From Halomonas halophila (lineage in GTDB: Bacteria > Pseudomonadota > Gammaproteobacteria > Pseudomonadales > Halomonadaceae), in assembly GCF_030406665.1 (NCBI RefSeq), contig NZ_CP129121.1, positions 434,001 to 498,000 of the forward strand: 64,000 nucleotides of DNA, given 5' to 3'. A model generated the notes under the pieces. It was not told the origin of the DNA and ran no database searches. It saw nothing but the letters and a program-made list of their open reading frames with translations. Made by a program: the position numbers and the translations under genes. Of this stretch, positions 41,067 through 51,283 are shown one piece after another; within the stretch, counting starts at the first letter, position 1, and each line of letters begins with the position of its first letter.

Positions 41067-41875
41067 CGGATCGCTACTGTGTCTTTGGCCACCCGATCGG
41101 CCACTCGAAGTCTCCGGCCATCCACGCCGCCTTCGCCGAGCAGACCGGCGAGACGCTCGAATACACCGCCATCGAGGCGCCGCTGGACGACTTCGCCGGC
41201 GCCTGGCGGGCCTTCGTCGAGGCGGGCGGGCGCGGCGCCAACGTCACCGTGCCGTTCAAGGAAACGGCCTACCGGCTGTGTGATGCGCTCACTCCCCGGG
41301 CCGAGCGCGCCGGGTCGGTGAACACCCTGATCCTCGAGGCCGACGGCCACACCCGGGGCGACACCACCGACGGCGCCGGCCTGGTCGGCGACCTCAAGCG
41401 CCGCGGTGTGACGCTTTCCGGGGCGCGGATTCTGGTGCTCGGCGCCGGCGGCGCGGTGCGCGGCGTGCTGGAACCGCTGCTGGCGGAAGCCCCGGCGAGC
41501 CTGCATATCGCCAACCGCACCGGCGGCAAGGCCGACGGCCTGGCCGCGGACTTCGCGGACCTGGGCCGGGTGAGCGGCGGTGGCTTCGAATCGGTGGAAG
41601 GCCCCTTCGATCTGGTGGTCAACGGCACCAGCGCCAGCCTCGGCGGCGATCTGCCGCCGCTGCCGAACGATCTGTTCGCCCCCAGCGCCACCGCCTATGA
41701 CATGATGTACGGCGCCGAGCCCACGGTCTTCCTGCGCTGGGCCGCCGAGCGAGACGCGGCCACCATTGACGGCCTGGGCATGCTGGTGGGCCAGGCGGCC
41801 GAGTCCTTCTATCTATGGCGCGGCGTACGCCCGGACGTGGAACCGGTGCTGGAGGCGCTGCGCCGGGCGCTGTAA
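41063..41875 (+). CDS. aroE: shikimate dehydrogenase (NADP+)
   Basis: Reduces 3-dehydroshikimate in aromatic amino-acid synthesis (270 aa). Shikimate site: GHPIGHSKSP (about 9-18) and NVTVPFKE with the catalytic Lys (about 59-66), plus the catalytic Asp in GDTTDGAGL. NADP site: VLGAGGAVRG (about 128-137) and NRT near 152. The start overlaps the hemF stop by ATGA. A textbook intrinsic terminator follows and ends the lysM-aroE series. Confidence 0.97.
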   Translation: MTDRYCVFGHPIGHSKSPAIHAAFAEQTGETLEYTAIEAPLDDFAGAWRAFVEAGGRGANVTVPFKETAYRLCDALTPRAERAGSVNTLILEADGHTRGDTTDGAGLVGDLKRRGVTLSGARILVLGAGGAVRGVLEPLLAEAPASLHIANRTGGKADGLAADFADLGRVSGGGFESVEGPFDLVVNGTSASLGGDLPPLPNDLFAPSATAYDMMYGAEPTVFLRWAAERDAATIDGLGMLVGQAAESFYLWRGVRPDVEPVLEALRRAL

Positions 41876-41896
41876 CGCCACCAGGCCGCGAACAAG

Positions 41897-41933
41897 AACG
41901 CCCCGAGCCATCGTCCGGCTCGGGGCGTTTTTA
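41897..41933 (+). terminator. aroE intrinsic terminator
   Basis: 13-bp perfect stem (aacgccccgagcc / ggctcggggcgtt), a 7-nt loop and a following T-run (ttttt). Confidence 0.92.
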
Positions 41934-41962
41934 TATGTGGCTCGATAAGGGCGTTTTACACG

Positions 41963-42033
41963 CTCGGGGCTGTCTATCCGCTCAGGGCTTTCTACCGGCT
42001 CAGGGCTGTCTATCCGCTCAAGGCTGTCCGCAG
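41963..42033. repeat. 18-bp tandem repeat carrying the stop codon of the M48 gene
   Basis: Three full units (ctcggggctgtctatccg at 41963, ctcagggctttctaccgg at 41981, ctcagggctgtctatccg at 41999) and a partial fourth starting at 42017. On the minus strand the unit reads as the 3' end of the protease gene, with its TGA repeated in frame every six codons in all but the outermost unit. Confidence 0.85.
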
Positions 42034-42809
42034 TTCGGCGCCCGCCCGGCCTGCCGATAGCGCTGCAGCGCCTCGTTCATGTCGGACTCGAGGCCCGAGA
42101 TGCGGCTGCCGTGGCTGGGGTGGGTGGACATCCACTCCGGGGGCTGGCCACCGCCGGCGTTGGCCATGTTCTGCCACAGCGCGACGCTGGCCCGCGGGTC
42201 GAAGCCGGCGTCGGCCATCAGCCGCAGGCCGATGGTGTCGGCCTCGCTCTCGTGGCGGCGCGAGAAGGGCAGCAGGATGCCGTACTGGGCGCCCATGCCC
42301 AGCGCCGCCATCACCTGTTGGCCGCCGGCGCCTTCCAGGCCGGCGGCCGAGGACAGCACCGAGAGGCCGAGGTTGGTGGCGCTCTGGGTCGAGGCGCGCT
42401 CGTTGGCGTGCTGGGCCAGCACGTGGCCGATCTCGTGGCCGATGACCGCGGCGAGCTGGTCCTGGTTCTCGGTGATCTCGAGCAACCCGGTGTTCACTCC
42501 CACGTAGCCGCCGGGCAGCGCGAAGGCGTTGGCCGAGTCGTCCTCGAAGACCCGCACCTGCCAGTTCTCCTGCTGCAGTTCGGCGGGCAGGGTGGCGACG
42601 ATCTCGCGGGTCACGCACTGGGCGAGCCGATCCGGCGCGCCGCCGACGATGGGGCGTTCCTGCTGATACTGGGAGAACGCCTGGGCCCCCATCTGGTCGA
42701 GCTGGTCGTCGGACATCAGGGTCAGCTGCGAGCGTCCGGTGGGCGAGGTGGTGCAGGCGGCCAGGGCGACGCTGAGCGCGCCCACGGCGAGACAGTGAAT
42801 CCAGCGCAT
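42018..42809 (-). CDS. M48-family periplasmic metalloprotease, lipoprotein
   Basis: Predicted 263-aa zinc metalloprotease. Signal peptide with lipobox LAAC (lipidation at about residue 19), then a single M48 domain with HEIGHVLAQH (HExxH, about 123-132) and the downstream third ligand in ESEADTIGLRLMADAGFDP. This is the LoiP/YcaL-like small M48 group, which acts on misassembled outer-membrane proteins. The ATG at 42809 has AGGAGG upstream. The C-terminus APNCGQP ends inside the tandem repeat at 41963-42033. Divergent from the DUF815 gene. Confidence 0.92.
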   Translation of the reverse strand: MRWIHCLAVGALSVALAACTTSPTGRSQLTLMSDDQLDQMGAQAFSQYQQERPIVGGAPDRLAQCVTREIVATLPAELQQENWQVRVFEDDSANAFALPGGYVGVNTGLLEITENQDQLAAVIGHEIGHVLAQHANERASTQSATNLGLSVLSSAAGLEGAGGQQVMAALGMGAQYGILLPFSRRHESEADTIGLRLMADAGFDPRASVALWQNMANAGGGQPPEWMSTHPSHGSRISGLESDMNEALQRYRQAGRAPNCGQP

Positions 42810-42927
42810 CGGAGTCCTCCTGAGGCCGGCCGTGGCAGAGCCACTGGACGGCGAATAAGCGTTCGCCACAAGATACCCCCCACACCTGCAAGATCAACCA
42901 CGAAACCTGCAAGCATGGAGGAAGTTC

Positions 42928-43812
42928 ATGGACGAGGAATTGTCGCAGCGCCTGCTGTCGCTGCTGGCCCGGGTCGAGCCCTGGCTGCCGCCGGCCGCCG
43001 AGGCGGTCGACTGGACGCGTGACGTGGCCGCGCTGTGGGAGCGCCATGCCCTGGGCGGGCGGCTGGTGCCGGTGCCGCCGCGCGACGCCCTGGCCCTCGA
43101 CGACCTGCTCGGCATCGAGCGCCAGAAGCGCCAGCTGGTCGACAATACCCGCGCCTTCCTGCGCGGTCATCCCGCCAACCACGCGCTGCTGTGGGGCGCT
43201 CGGGGCAGCGGCAAGTCGTCGCTGGTACGGGCGCTGCTCAACGGGCTGGGAGGCGAAGGGCTGCGCCTGGTGCAGGTCGACCGCCACGACCTGGGCGCGC
43301 TGCCGGCGCTGGTGGCCCAGCTGCGTCACCTGCCGCACCGCTTCGTGGTCTACTGCGACGATCTCTCCTTCGAGCAGAACGACGATGCCTACAAGGCGCT
43401 GAAGAGCGTGCTCGACGGCACCCTGACCGGCCCGCCCGAGAACGTGCTGCTCTACGCCACCTCCAACCGCCGCCACCTGCTGCCGGAGTCGATGGCCGAC
43501 AACGATGCCACCCGCCTGGTCGGCGAGGAGCTCCACCACGGCGATGCGGTCGAGGAGAAGATCTCGCTGTCCGACCGCTTCGGGCTGTGGCTGGCCTTCC
43601 ACCCGTTCTCCCAGAGCGCCTACCTCGAGGCCTGCGAGCACTGGACCCGGCGCCTCGGCGACGCGGACGACTGGGGCGACGAGGCGCGGGCCGAGGCGGT
43701 GCGCTACGCCACCCTGCGCGGCGGACGCAGCGGCCGGGTGGCCTGGCAGTTCGCCTGCCAGTGGATCGGTCGCCAGCGTCTCTACGACCAGGGTTCCGAT
43801 CACCAAGGCTGA
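42928..43812 (+). CDS. DUF815-family AAA+ ATPase
   Basis: A 294-aa P-loop ATPase. An N-terminal region (about 1-85) precedes Walker A GARGSGKSS near residue 92, Walker B-like FVVYCDDLSFE near 145, and a sensor-1 TSN in LLYATSNRRHLLPE. This is the DUF815 group, often found near cell-envelope genes; its target is unknown. The ATG at 42928 has GGAGGAAG 5-6 bases upstream. The 3' end overlaps that of the next, convergent gene by 13 bp. Confidence 0.9.
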   Translation: MDEELSQRLLSLLARVEPWLPPAAEAVDWTRDVAALWERHALGGRLVPVPPRDALALDDLLGIERQKRQLVDNTRAFLRGHPANHALLWGARGSGKSSLVRALLNGLGGEGLRLVQVDRHDLGALPALVAQLRHLPHRFVVYCDDLSFEQNDDAYKALKSVLDGTLTGPPENVLLYATSNRRHLLPESMADNDATRLVGEELHHGDAVEEKISLSDRFGLWLAFHPFSQSAYLEACEHWTRRLGDADDWGDEARAEAVRYATLRGGRSGRVAWQFACQWIGRQRLYDQGSDHQG

Positions 43813-44432
43813 TCGCCGATCGGGCTCAGCGTGCCGTCCTCGCCCACGGCCAGGCGAATGGTCGGCGTCAGCAGCCCCGACGGCAGCGTCATGCCCAGGC
43901 CGCTGAGATCGCCCGGGGTGATCGCCAGCTCGCTGCCCTGGGGCAGGTCGCCGGTGCGGGCCATCTGCCGGGCCAGGTCGACCAGCGGCGAGAGCTGGCT
44001 GCGATCGGCCTGGCGCAGGTCGAAGGCCAGCGGCAGGCGCAGGTCTGCGTCGTCGCCCGGGGTCAGCGTCACGTCCTGCTCATAGCGGCCGTTGACCGCC
44101 TCGAGCCCGGGCACGTCCAGGTGCCAGTCGAAGCCGTCCATCTGCACCGCGGGCAGCCCGGCGGGCAGGCCGAGGCCCAGCGCCATGGTGGCCTGCACCG
44201 GCAGGCTGCCGGCGCCGAGGCCGGAGGCGATCAGCGAGCTGAGATCGGTGGTGTCGAGGCCGGCATCCAGGGCGTAGGGCCCGATGCGGATGTTCTCGAC
44301 GCCGAGGGACGTCACGGCCAGGCGGAAGGCGAACAGGCCGGTCTGGGGCAGTGCCAGGCAGCCGCCGAGCAGCAGGGCCAGGCAGCCGGGAATCAGGACG
44401 CGCGCGCGGCGGCGCAGGGAACGAAGGAACAT
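43800..44432 (-). CDS. putative lipoprotein, LEA-type-2-like
   Basis: A 210-aa predicted lipoprotein: Arg-rich N-terminus, hydrophobic core and lipobox LLGGC (about residue 25). The mature part is a repeated beta-strand pattern (FRLAVTSLGVENIRIGPYALDAGLDTTDLS, VQMDGFDWHLDVPGLEAVNGRYEQDVTL in segments) that recalls WHy/LEA-14 domains, which occur in desiccation and salt responses; this resemblance is by eye only. It shares 13 bp of 3' end with the convergent DUF815 gene and lies downstream of the der terminator. Confidence 0.65.
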   Translation of the reverse strand: MFLRSLRRRARVLIPGCLALLLGGCLALPQTGLFAFRLAVTSLGVENIRIGPYALDAGLDTTDLSSLIASGLGAGSLPVQATMALGLGLPAGLPAVQMDGFDWHLDVPGLEAVNGRYEQDVTLTPGDDADLRLPLAFDLRQADRSQLSPLVDLARQMARTGDLPQGSELAITPGDLSGLGMTLPSGLLTPTIRLAVGEDGTLSPIGDQPW

Positions 44433-44486
44433 GGCGACTCTCGCTGACGGGAGGGGTGCCGGCGGCGACCGCCTCGGGGTGACAGA

Positions 44487-44520
44487 CGCAGACCGCCGGC
44501 CCGAGGGCCGGCGGTCTGCG
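44487..44520 (-). terminator. der terminator
   Basis: 15-bp perfect stem (cgcagaccgccggcc / ggccggcggtctgcg) with a cgag tetraloop, 65 bp after the der stop. Confidence 0.85.
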
Positions 44521-44584
44521 CTATCGGCGCGAGTACTATCGGCGAGATTCGCCCGCGCGTCGAGAGTCGACGGATGGCGACACG

Positions 44585-45988
44585 TCAGCGACGACCGCGG
44601 CGCGATTCCTTGGTGCGGTCGAGCTCGCGCTTCTTGGCCTTCTCGCGGTCGCTGGCGCCGGCCATGTGATCGTAGGGGTTCTTGCTCGAGCGGAACTCGA
44701 AGCGCATCGGCGTGCCGCGCACCTTGAGCACCTTGCGGAAGGTGTTGGTCAGGTAGCGCTTGTAGGCCTCGGACAGCGACTCGGTCTGGTTGCCGTGCAC
44801 GACGATGATCGGCGGGTTGCTGCCGCCCTGGTGGGCCATGCGCAGCTTGATGCGGCGGCCGTGGATCATCGGCGCCGGATGCTGCTCCACGGCGTCGTGC
44901 AGGATGTTGGTCAGGCGGTTGGTCGACCAGTGGCTGTTGGCCGAGGCGAAGGCGCGTTCGATGGACGGGTAGAGATCGCCCACCGCGGTGCCGTGCAGCG
45001 CCGAGATGAAGTGCAGGTCGGCGTAGTCGGCGAAGCCCAGGCGGCGCTTGATCTGGGCACGCATCTTGTCCTTGGCCTCGCTCTCCAGGCCGTCCCACTT
45101 GTTGACCGCCAGCACCAGGGCGCGGCCGCTGGTCAGCACGTAGTCGAGCAGGTGCAGGTCCTGTTCCACCAGCCCCGAGCGGGCGTCGAGCACCATGATG
45201 GCGACATGGCATTCCTTGATCGCCTCGAGGGTCTTGATGATCGAGAACTTCTCGGCGGTCTGGCTGACGTTCTTGCGTCGGCGCACGCCGGCGGTGTCGA
45301 CCAGCACGTAGGGCTCGCCGCGCCGCTCGAAGGGGATCTCGATGGCGTCGCGGGTGGTCCCCGCCTCGTCGAAGACCACCACCCGCTCCTCGCCGAGCAG
45401 GCGGTTGACCAGCGTCGACTTGCCCACGTTGGGGCGGCCGATGAAGCCGATGCGGATGCCCTTGGTGCCGGTGTCGAGCGGGATGTCGGCGTCGCGCTCG
45501 GGGAAGGGCGTGAGCACCTCGTCGATCAGCGCGGTGACGTTGCGGCCGTGGGCGGCGGCGATCGGATGCGGATCGCCGAGGCCGAGCTGCCAGAAGTCCG
45601 CCATGGCGGAGTGCTCTTCCAGGCCGTCGGTCTTGTTGACTACCAGCCAGGTCTTCTTCTGGTTGATGCGCAGGTGGTTGGCGATGGCTTCATCGGCCAC
45701 GTTCAGGCCGCTGCGGCCGTCGACCAGGAACAGCACGATGTCGGCCTCGTCGATGGCCTGCAGCGACTGCTCGGCCATGGCCGCGTCGATGCCTTCCTCG
45801 TCGCCGCTGATGCCGCCGGTGTCGATCACCGTGTAGGCCTTGCCGCCGAGCGCGCCGTTGCCGTACTTGCGATCCCGGGTCAGGCCCGGGAAGTCGGCCA
45901 CCAGGGCGTCGCGGGTGCGCGTCAGGCGGTTGAAGAGGGTCGACTTGCCCACGTTGGGGCGGCCGACCAGTGCGATCACGGGAGTCAT
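44585..45988 (-). CDS. der: ribosome-biogenesis GTPase Der (EngA)
   Basis: Tandem-G-domain GTPase (467 aa) needed for 50S assembly. First G domain: GRPNVGKSTL (about 8-17), DTGG near 56 and NKTD near 118. Second G domain: GRPNVGKSTL near 189, DTAG near 236 and NKWD near 301. A C-terminal KH-like domain follows (about 360-440) with a basic tail. The start overlaps the bamB stop by ATGA, the last link of the coupled yfgM-bamB-der chain. Confidence 0.97.
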   Translation of the reverse strand: MTPVIALVGRPNVGKSTLFNRLTRTRDALVADFPGLTRDRKYGNGALGGKAYTVIDTGGISGDEEGIDAAMAEQSLQAIDEADIVLFLVDGRSGLNVADEAIANHLRINQKKTWLVVNKTDGLEEHSAMADFWQLGLGDPHPIAAAHGRNVTALIDEVLTPFPERDADIPLDTGTKGIRIGFIGRPNVGKSTLVNRLLGEERVVVFDEAGTTRDAIEIPFERRGEPYVLVDTAGVRRRKNVSQTAEKFSIIKTLEAIKECHVAIMVLDARSGLVEQDLHLLDYVLTSGRALVLAVNKWDGLESEAKDKMRAQIKRRLGFADYADLHFISALHGTAVGDLYPSIERAFASANSHWSTNRLTNILHDAVEQHPAPMIHGRRIKLRMAHQGGSNPPIIVVHGNQTESLSEAYKRYLTNTFRKVLKVRGTPMRFEFRSSKNPYDHMAGASDREKAKKRELDRTKESRRGRR

Positions 45989-47133
45989 GGTTGCAGTTCC
46001 AGGGCCTCGAGGCTGCCGTCGTCGGCCAGGGCGTAGATGCGCTTGCCGTCGGTGAGCGGGGCCACGCTGATGGCGTCGTCGATCTCGGTGCGGCCGACCA
46101 GGTCACCCTCGCGGGCGTCGATCAGGTGAAGGTAGCCCTCGAAGTCGCCCACCACCAGGCGGCCGTCGGCGAAGGCGGGGTCGGTCAGCTCGCGGCCCTC
46201 GAGGTCATCGAGTTCCCACAGGGTCTCGCCGTTGCCGGCGTTGAAGGCCATCACGTGACTGGCCTCGTCGACCACGAACAGGAAGTCGCCGACCATGACC
46301 GGGCTGCGATAGCTGGAGATGTCGCGGGCCCAGAGGATCTCGCCGGTAGTGGCCTGCAGGGCCGCCAGGCGGCCGTTGTAGCTGGTCACGAACAGCCGGC
46401 CGTCCTGGGTCAGCAGCGGTTGGCCAGCCAGGTCGACCAGGCGCTCGATCTCGCTGCGGCCCTGGGGCACGGCGATGCGGCGCTGCCACAGCGGCTGGCC
46501 GGCGCGGTTGTCGAGGGTGACCAGCCGGCCGTTGGCCTGGCCGGCGAAGGTCACCTGGTCGATGACCCGCGGCGTGCCGGTGCTGCGCAGGGTCAGGGCG
46601 GGGCGGTTGCCGCTGTAGACCCAGCGCTCGGCACCGCTGGCGCGGTCCAGGGCGGTCACGCTGCCGTCCACGGCCTGCACCACCAGCAGCTGGCGGTTGG
46701 CCTGGGGCGCGGCCAGCACCTCGCTGTTGACGCGGGTGCGCCACAACACCTCGCCGTCGGCCTGGTCCAGGGCCAGCACTTCGCCGTTGCGAGTGCCGAG
46801 ATAGACCCGGTCGGCCACGGCGGTGAGGCCGCTGGAGGCGGCGGCATCGAGCTCGACGCGCCAGCGCGGCTCGCCGCTGTCGGCGTCGATGGCCTGGACC
46901 AGGCCGCTGTGGTCGGCGGCGAACAGCAGGTCGCCGTCCCGGGCCGGGGCCAGCGGATAGCCGCCTTGTCCCAGGCCGTCGCCGACCTGTTCTTCCCACA
47001 GGGTCTCGATGCTGGTGGTGCCCGCGGTGTCACGCAGTTCCTTGGGCGGATACTCGGGCTCCACCTGGCCGGCGCAGCCGGTCAGCAGGCCCAGCGCGGC
47101 GGTGGCGGCGATGGCGAGTGCAGTCTTGCTCAT
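45985..47133 (-). CDS. bamB: outer-membrane assembly lipoprotein BamB
   Basis: Eight-bladed PQQ-type beta-propeller lipoprotein (382 aa) of the BAM complex, which inserts outer-membrane proteins. Signal peptide with lipobox LLTGC (lipidation at about C20) and repeated blade signatures such as GEPRWRVEL, GEVLWRTRV, GAERWVYSG and GEILWARDI. It overlaps yfgM upstream and der downstream by 4 bp each, the standard gammaproteobacterial order. Confidence 0.95.
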   Translation of the reverse strand: MSKTALAIAATAALGLLTGCAGQVEPEYPPKELRDTAGTTSIETLWEEQVGDGLGQGGYPLAPARDGDLLFAADHSGLVQAIDADSGEPRWRVELDAAASSGLTAVADRVYLGTRNGEVLALDQADGEVLWRTRVNSEVLAAPQANRQLLVVQAVDGSVTALDRASGAERWVYSGNRPALTLRSTGTPRVIDQVTFAGQANGRLVTLDNRAGQPLWQRRIAVPQGRSEIERLVDLAGQPLLTQDGRLFVTSYNGRLAALQATTGEILWARDISSYRSPVMVGDFLFVVDEASHVMAFNAGNGETLWELDDLEGRELTDPAFADGRLVVGDFEGYLHLIDAREGDLVGRTEIDDAISVAPLTDGKRIYALADDGSLEALELQP

Positions 47134-47786
47134 GAGGTCTCCTCGACGCCCAGATCGTCCAGTTTGAGTTGCACGCCGTAGAGCGGCTGGTCGCCGGCCT
47201 CGGAGAGGCTCAGGGCCTCCTGCCAGGCCTGGCGGGCGGCGTCGCGGTCGCCCAGTGCGAGGTGGGCGTCGCCGCGGATGTCGGCGCGCTGGGCGGCCAG
47301 CGGCGACGGCAGGTCGCCGTCGAGGGTCGCCAGGGCCGCCTCGGCGTCGTCGCCGGCCAGCTGCAGGCGCGCCAGGCGCAGCCGCGCCACGCCCTGCAGG
47401 TAGGGGCGGTCACCGTCGTCGATCAGCGCCGCCAGGGTGCCTTCGGCGGCGTCCAGGTCGCCGGCGTCTACCGCCACGCGGGCGTCCATCAGGCGCGCCA
47501 GGTCGGCGTAGAGGCTGTCGCCGTGGTCCTCGACCAGTCGCGTCGTCAGCTCGTCGATGCGCTGGCGGGCGCCGTCATCCAGGCTGTCCTGGCCGCTCAG
47601 GGTCAGCACCTGCTGGTAGGTGGCCGAGGCCGCTTCGGCCTGCCCGGTCTGGTAGTCCTGCCAGGCGTTCCAGCCGAAGACCCCGGCGGCGGCGATCGCC
47701 GCGCCGGCGATCAGCGAGGTGCCGTTTTCCTTCCACCAGCGCTTGATCGCTTCGACCTGCTCTTCTTCCGTTCTCATCTCCGCCAC
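47130..47786 (-). CDS. yfgM: YfgM-like periplasmic TPR protein
   Basis: Membrane-anchored protein (218 aa): cytoplasmic EEEQVEAIKRWWKENG, a single transmembrane helix at about 25-42 (LIAGAAIAAAGVFGWNAW), then periplasmic TPR-like helices to the end. YfgM works with PpiD at the SecYEG translocon and supports periplasmic chaperones. The GTG at 47786 with GGAG 7 bases upstream is chosen over the ATG at 47777, whose GGAG is too close. Coupled to bamB by overlap. Confidence 0.92.
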   Translation of the reverse strand: MAEMRTEEEQVEAIKRWWKENGTSLIAGAAIAAAGVFGWNAWQDYQTGQAEAASATYQQVLTLSGQDSLDDGARQRIDELTTRLVEDHGDSLYADLARLMDARVAVDAGDLDAAEGTLAALIDDGDRPYLQGVARLRLARLQLAGDDAEAALATLDGDLPSPLAAQRADIRGDAHLALGDRDAARQAWQEALSLSEAGDQPLYGVQLKLDDLGVEETS

Positions 47787-47814
47787 GGGCGGTCTCCTTG
47801 TCTGTCCTAGAGCG

Positions 47815-49104
<1,290 letters not shown>

Positions 49105-49127
49105 TGCTGGCTCCTTGTCGGCACGCC

Positions 49128-50255
49128 TCAGGCGTCCCGGGCGATGACATCCTGCTCGGCTTGCTCTTTCTCGCGGACCTTGTCGCGGATCATCCGCTCG
49201 AGGTCGTCGACCAGGTGGTCGTTGCGCAGCTTGCTGGCGGGCTTGCCGTCGATGTAGACGAGGTTGGCGGGGCTGCCGCCGGTCAGGCCGATGTCGCTTT
49301 CCTTGGCCTCGCCCGGGCCGTTGACGACGCAGCCGATGACCGAGACGTCGAGCGGCGTGAGCACGTCGTCGAGGCGCTCCTCGAGTTCGTTCATGGTGCC
49401 GATGACGTCGAAGTTCTGGCGCGAGCAGCTCGGGCAGGCGACGAAGTTGATGCCCTTGGCCCGCAGGCGCAGGCTCTTGAGCATGTCGAAACCGACCTTG
49501 ATCTCCTCGACCGGATCGGCCGCCAGCGACACGCGGATGGTGTCGCCGATGCCGTCCATCAACAGCATGCCGAGCCCGATGGAGGACTTGACGGTGCCCG
49601 AACGCAGCCCGCCGGCCTCGGTGATGCCGAGGTGCAGCGGCTGCTCGATGCGGCCGGCGAGGTCGCGATAGGCGGCCACGGCCATGAACACGTCGGAGGC
49701 CTTGACGCTGACCTTGAAGTCGGGGAAGTCGAGGCGCTCGAGGTGGTCGATGTGACGCATCGCGGACTCGACCAGCGCGGCCGGGGTCGGCTCGCCGTAC
49801 TTCTTCTGCAGGTCCTTCTCCAGCGAACCGGCGTTGACGCCGATGCGGATCGGGATGCCGTTGTCGCGGGCGGCGCTGACCACGGCCTGGACGCGGTCCT
49901 CGCGGCCGATGTTGCCGGGGTTGATGCGCAGGCAGTCGACGCCGAGCTCGGCGACGCGCAGGGCGATGCGGTAGTCGAAGTGGATGTCCGCGACCAGCGG
50001 CACCTCGACCTCGCGCTTGATGCGGCCGAAGGCCTCGGCGGCGTCCATGGTCGGCACCGAGACGCGCACGATGTCGGCGCCTGCCGCCTCCAGCTGGCGG
50101 ATCTGCGCCACGGTGGCCGCCACGTCGAGCGTGTCGGTGTTGGTCATGCTCTGGACGGAGATGGGGGCGCCGCCGCCGACCGGCACCTTGCCGACATGGA
50201 TGCGGCGTGACTGGCGACGGGTGATGGGCGATGTAGCGTGCATGGTCGGACTCAT
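49128..50255 (-). CDS. ispG: 4-hydroxy-3-methylbut-2-enyl-diphosphate synthase (flavodoxin)
   Basis: [4Fe-4S] enzyme of the MEP isoprenoid pathway (375 aa). TIM-barrel domain at about 15-260 (PISVQSMTNTDT, LVADIHFDYR, LRINPGNIG), then the cluster domain with CPSCSRQ and GCVVNGPGE cysteines. The start at 50255 overlaps the rodZ stop by ATGA; an internal ATG at 50243 is the alternative. It depends on Fe-S cluster assembly, whose local operon is reduced in this genome. Confidence 0.96.
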   Translation of the reverse strand: MSPTMHATSPITRRQSRRIHVGKVPVGGGAPISVQSMTNTDTLDVAATVAQIRQLEAAGADIVRVSVPTMDAAEAFGRIKREVEVPLVADIHFDYRIALRVAELGVDCLRINPGNIGREDRVQAVVSAARDNGIPIRIGVNAGSLEKDLQKKYGEPTPAALVESAMRHIDHLERLDFPDFKVSVKASDVFMAVAAYRDLAGRIEQPLHLGITEAGGLRSGTVKSSIGLGMLLMDGIGDTIRVSLAADPVEEIKVGFDMLKSLRLRAKGINFVACPSCSRQNFDVIGTMNELEERLDDVLTPLDVSVIGCVVNGPGEAKESDIGLTGGSPANLVYIDGKPASKLRNDHLVDDLERMIRDKVREKEQAEQDVIARDA

Positions 50256-51256
50256 TCTCCCAGAGTGAAACGGGCGACGTTGTTGGCGCCGGTGCGCGTG
50301 GTCAGGTCCACGGGCTCGCCGCGCCAGCTCAGCTCGACGCCGGTGGCGTTGCCCACGGTCAGGCGGAAGGGTGGCTCGCCCTCGACGGTGGCCGTGGTGC
50401 CGGGCTGCTGGAGGCCGACGAAGACGCGTGCGTCGGTGGCGTCGAAGATCTCGGTCCAGGACTGCTCGTTGAAGGTCAGCTCCAGTACCCGGGGATCGGC
50501 AGCCGGCTCGGCGGCGGTCTCTGTGTCGGTGTCGCTGCCGTCGTCGGCCTCGTCGGCGGCGACGCTGTCGTCGCCCGCGGCGTCGGTATCCGCATCGGCG
50601 ATGGTCGTCTCGTCGCCGTCGGCGGTCGCGTCCTCGGTCGGCTCGCCCGTGCTGTCGGCGGCGTCGGTGTCGGCGTCAGGCTCGGCCGCGGCTTCCTCAG
50701 CGCGGGTGGCGGCGACTTCCTGGGTCCAGTCGCCGGTGCGCTCGTCGCTCGGGGCCTCGCCGCCCTCGGTGATGGTGGTGCCGTCAAGGCTGTCCACCGC
50801 CACCGGGGCGTTGTCGCCGGGAGTGGGCGGCTCGCTGCCGCCGCGGCTCTGCCACCACATCAGGGTCAGGCCGACCATGCCGGCGATGACCAGCAGGGTA
50901 GCCAGGCGGAACAGCCAGGCGCCGAGCTTCGAGGGCGGCTTGTTGACCACGTGGACCGGGGTCACCTTGCTTTCCTGCTCCTCGCCGCCGCTGTGGGCCC
51001 GGTAGGCGGCCAGCACCGGCGCCGGGTCGATGCCCAGCAGATTGGCGTAGCTGCGCAGGTAGCCGCGACGGTAGGTGGCGATCGGCACCTCTTCGTAGTC
51101 GTCGCGTTCCAGGCCGTCGATCACCGCCGGCCGCAGATTCAGGGCCTCGGCGACCTCGTCGCGGGACAGCGCCTGGGCTTCGCGCTGGCGGCGCAGCAGC
51201 TCGCCGGGCGAGGCCTGGGGGGCGGCGTCGGGCTCCGAATAAGGGTTGTCGCTCAT
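50252..51256 (-). CDS. rodZ: cytoskeletal protein RodZ
   Basis: Bitopic protein (334 aa) that links MreB to the elongasome. Cytoplasmic HTH_25 domain at about 18-90 (RREAQALSRDEVAEALNLRP), one transmembrane helix at about 110-130 (LFRLATLLVIAGMVGLTL), a very acidic low-complexity periplasmic linker (about 135-245, mainly D, E, A and T) and a C-terminal DUF4115 domain (about 250-334). The ATG at 51256 has AAGGA 8 bases upstream, while the ATG at 51271 has none. It lies 27 bp after pilW. Confidence 0.95.
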   Translation of the reverse strand: MSDNPYSEPDAAPQASPGELLRRQREAQALSRDEVAEALNLRPAVIDGLERDDYEEVPIATYRRGYLRSYANLLGIDPAPVLAAYRAHSGGEEQESKVTPVHVVNKPPSKLGAWLFRLATLLVIAGMVGLTLMWWQSRGGSEPPTPGDNAPVAVDSLDGTTITEGGEAPSDERTGDWTQEVAATRAEEAAAEPDADTDAADSTGEPTEDATADGDETTIADADTDAAGDDSVAADEADDGSDTDTETAAEPAADPRVLELTFNEQSWTEIFDATDARVFVGLQQPGTTATVEGEPPFRLTVGNATGVELSWRGEPVDLTTRTGANNVARFTLGE

Positions 51257-51283
51257 GCGTGCATCCTTCATGAAAAAACGGCG

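Noticed and set aside
41941..42033. CRISPR array
   Set aside because: Units are 18 bp and directly abutting without spacers; it is a simple tandem repeat at a gene end and no cas gene is present.
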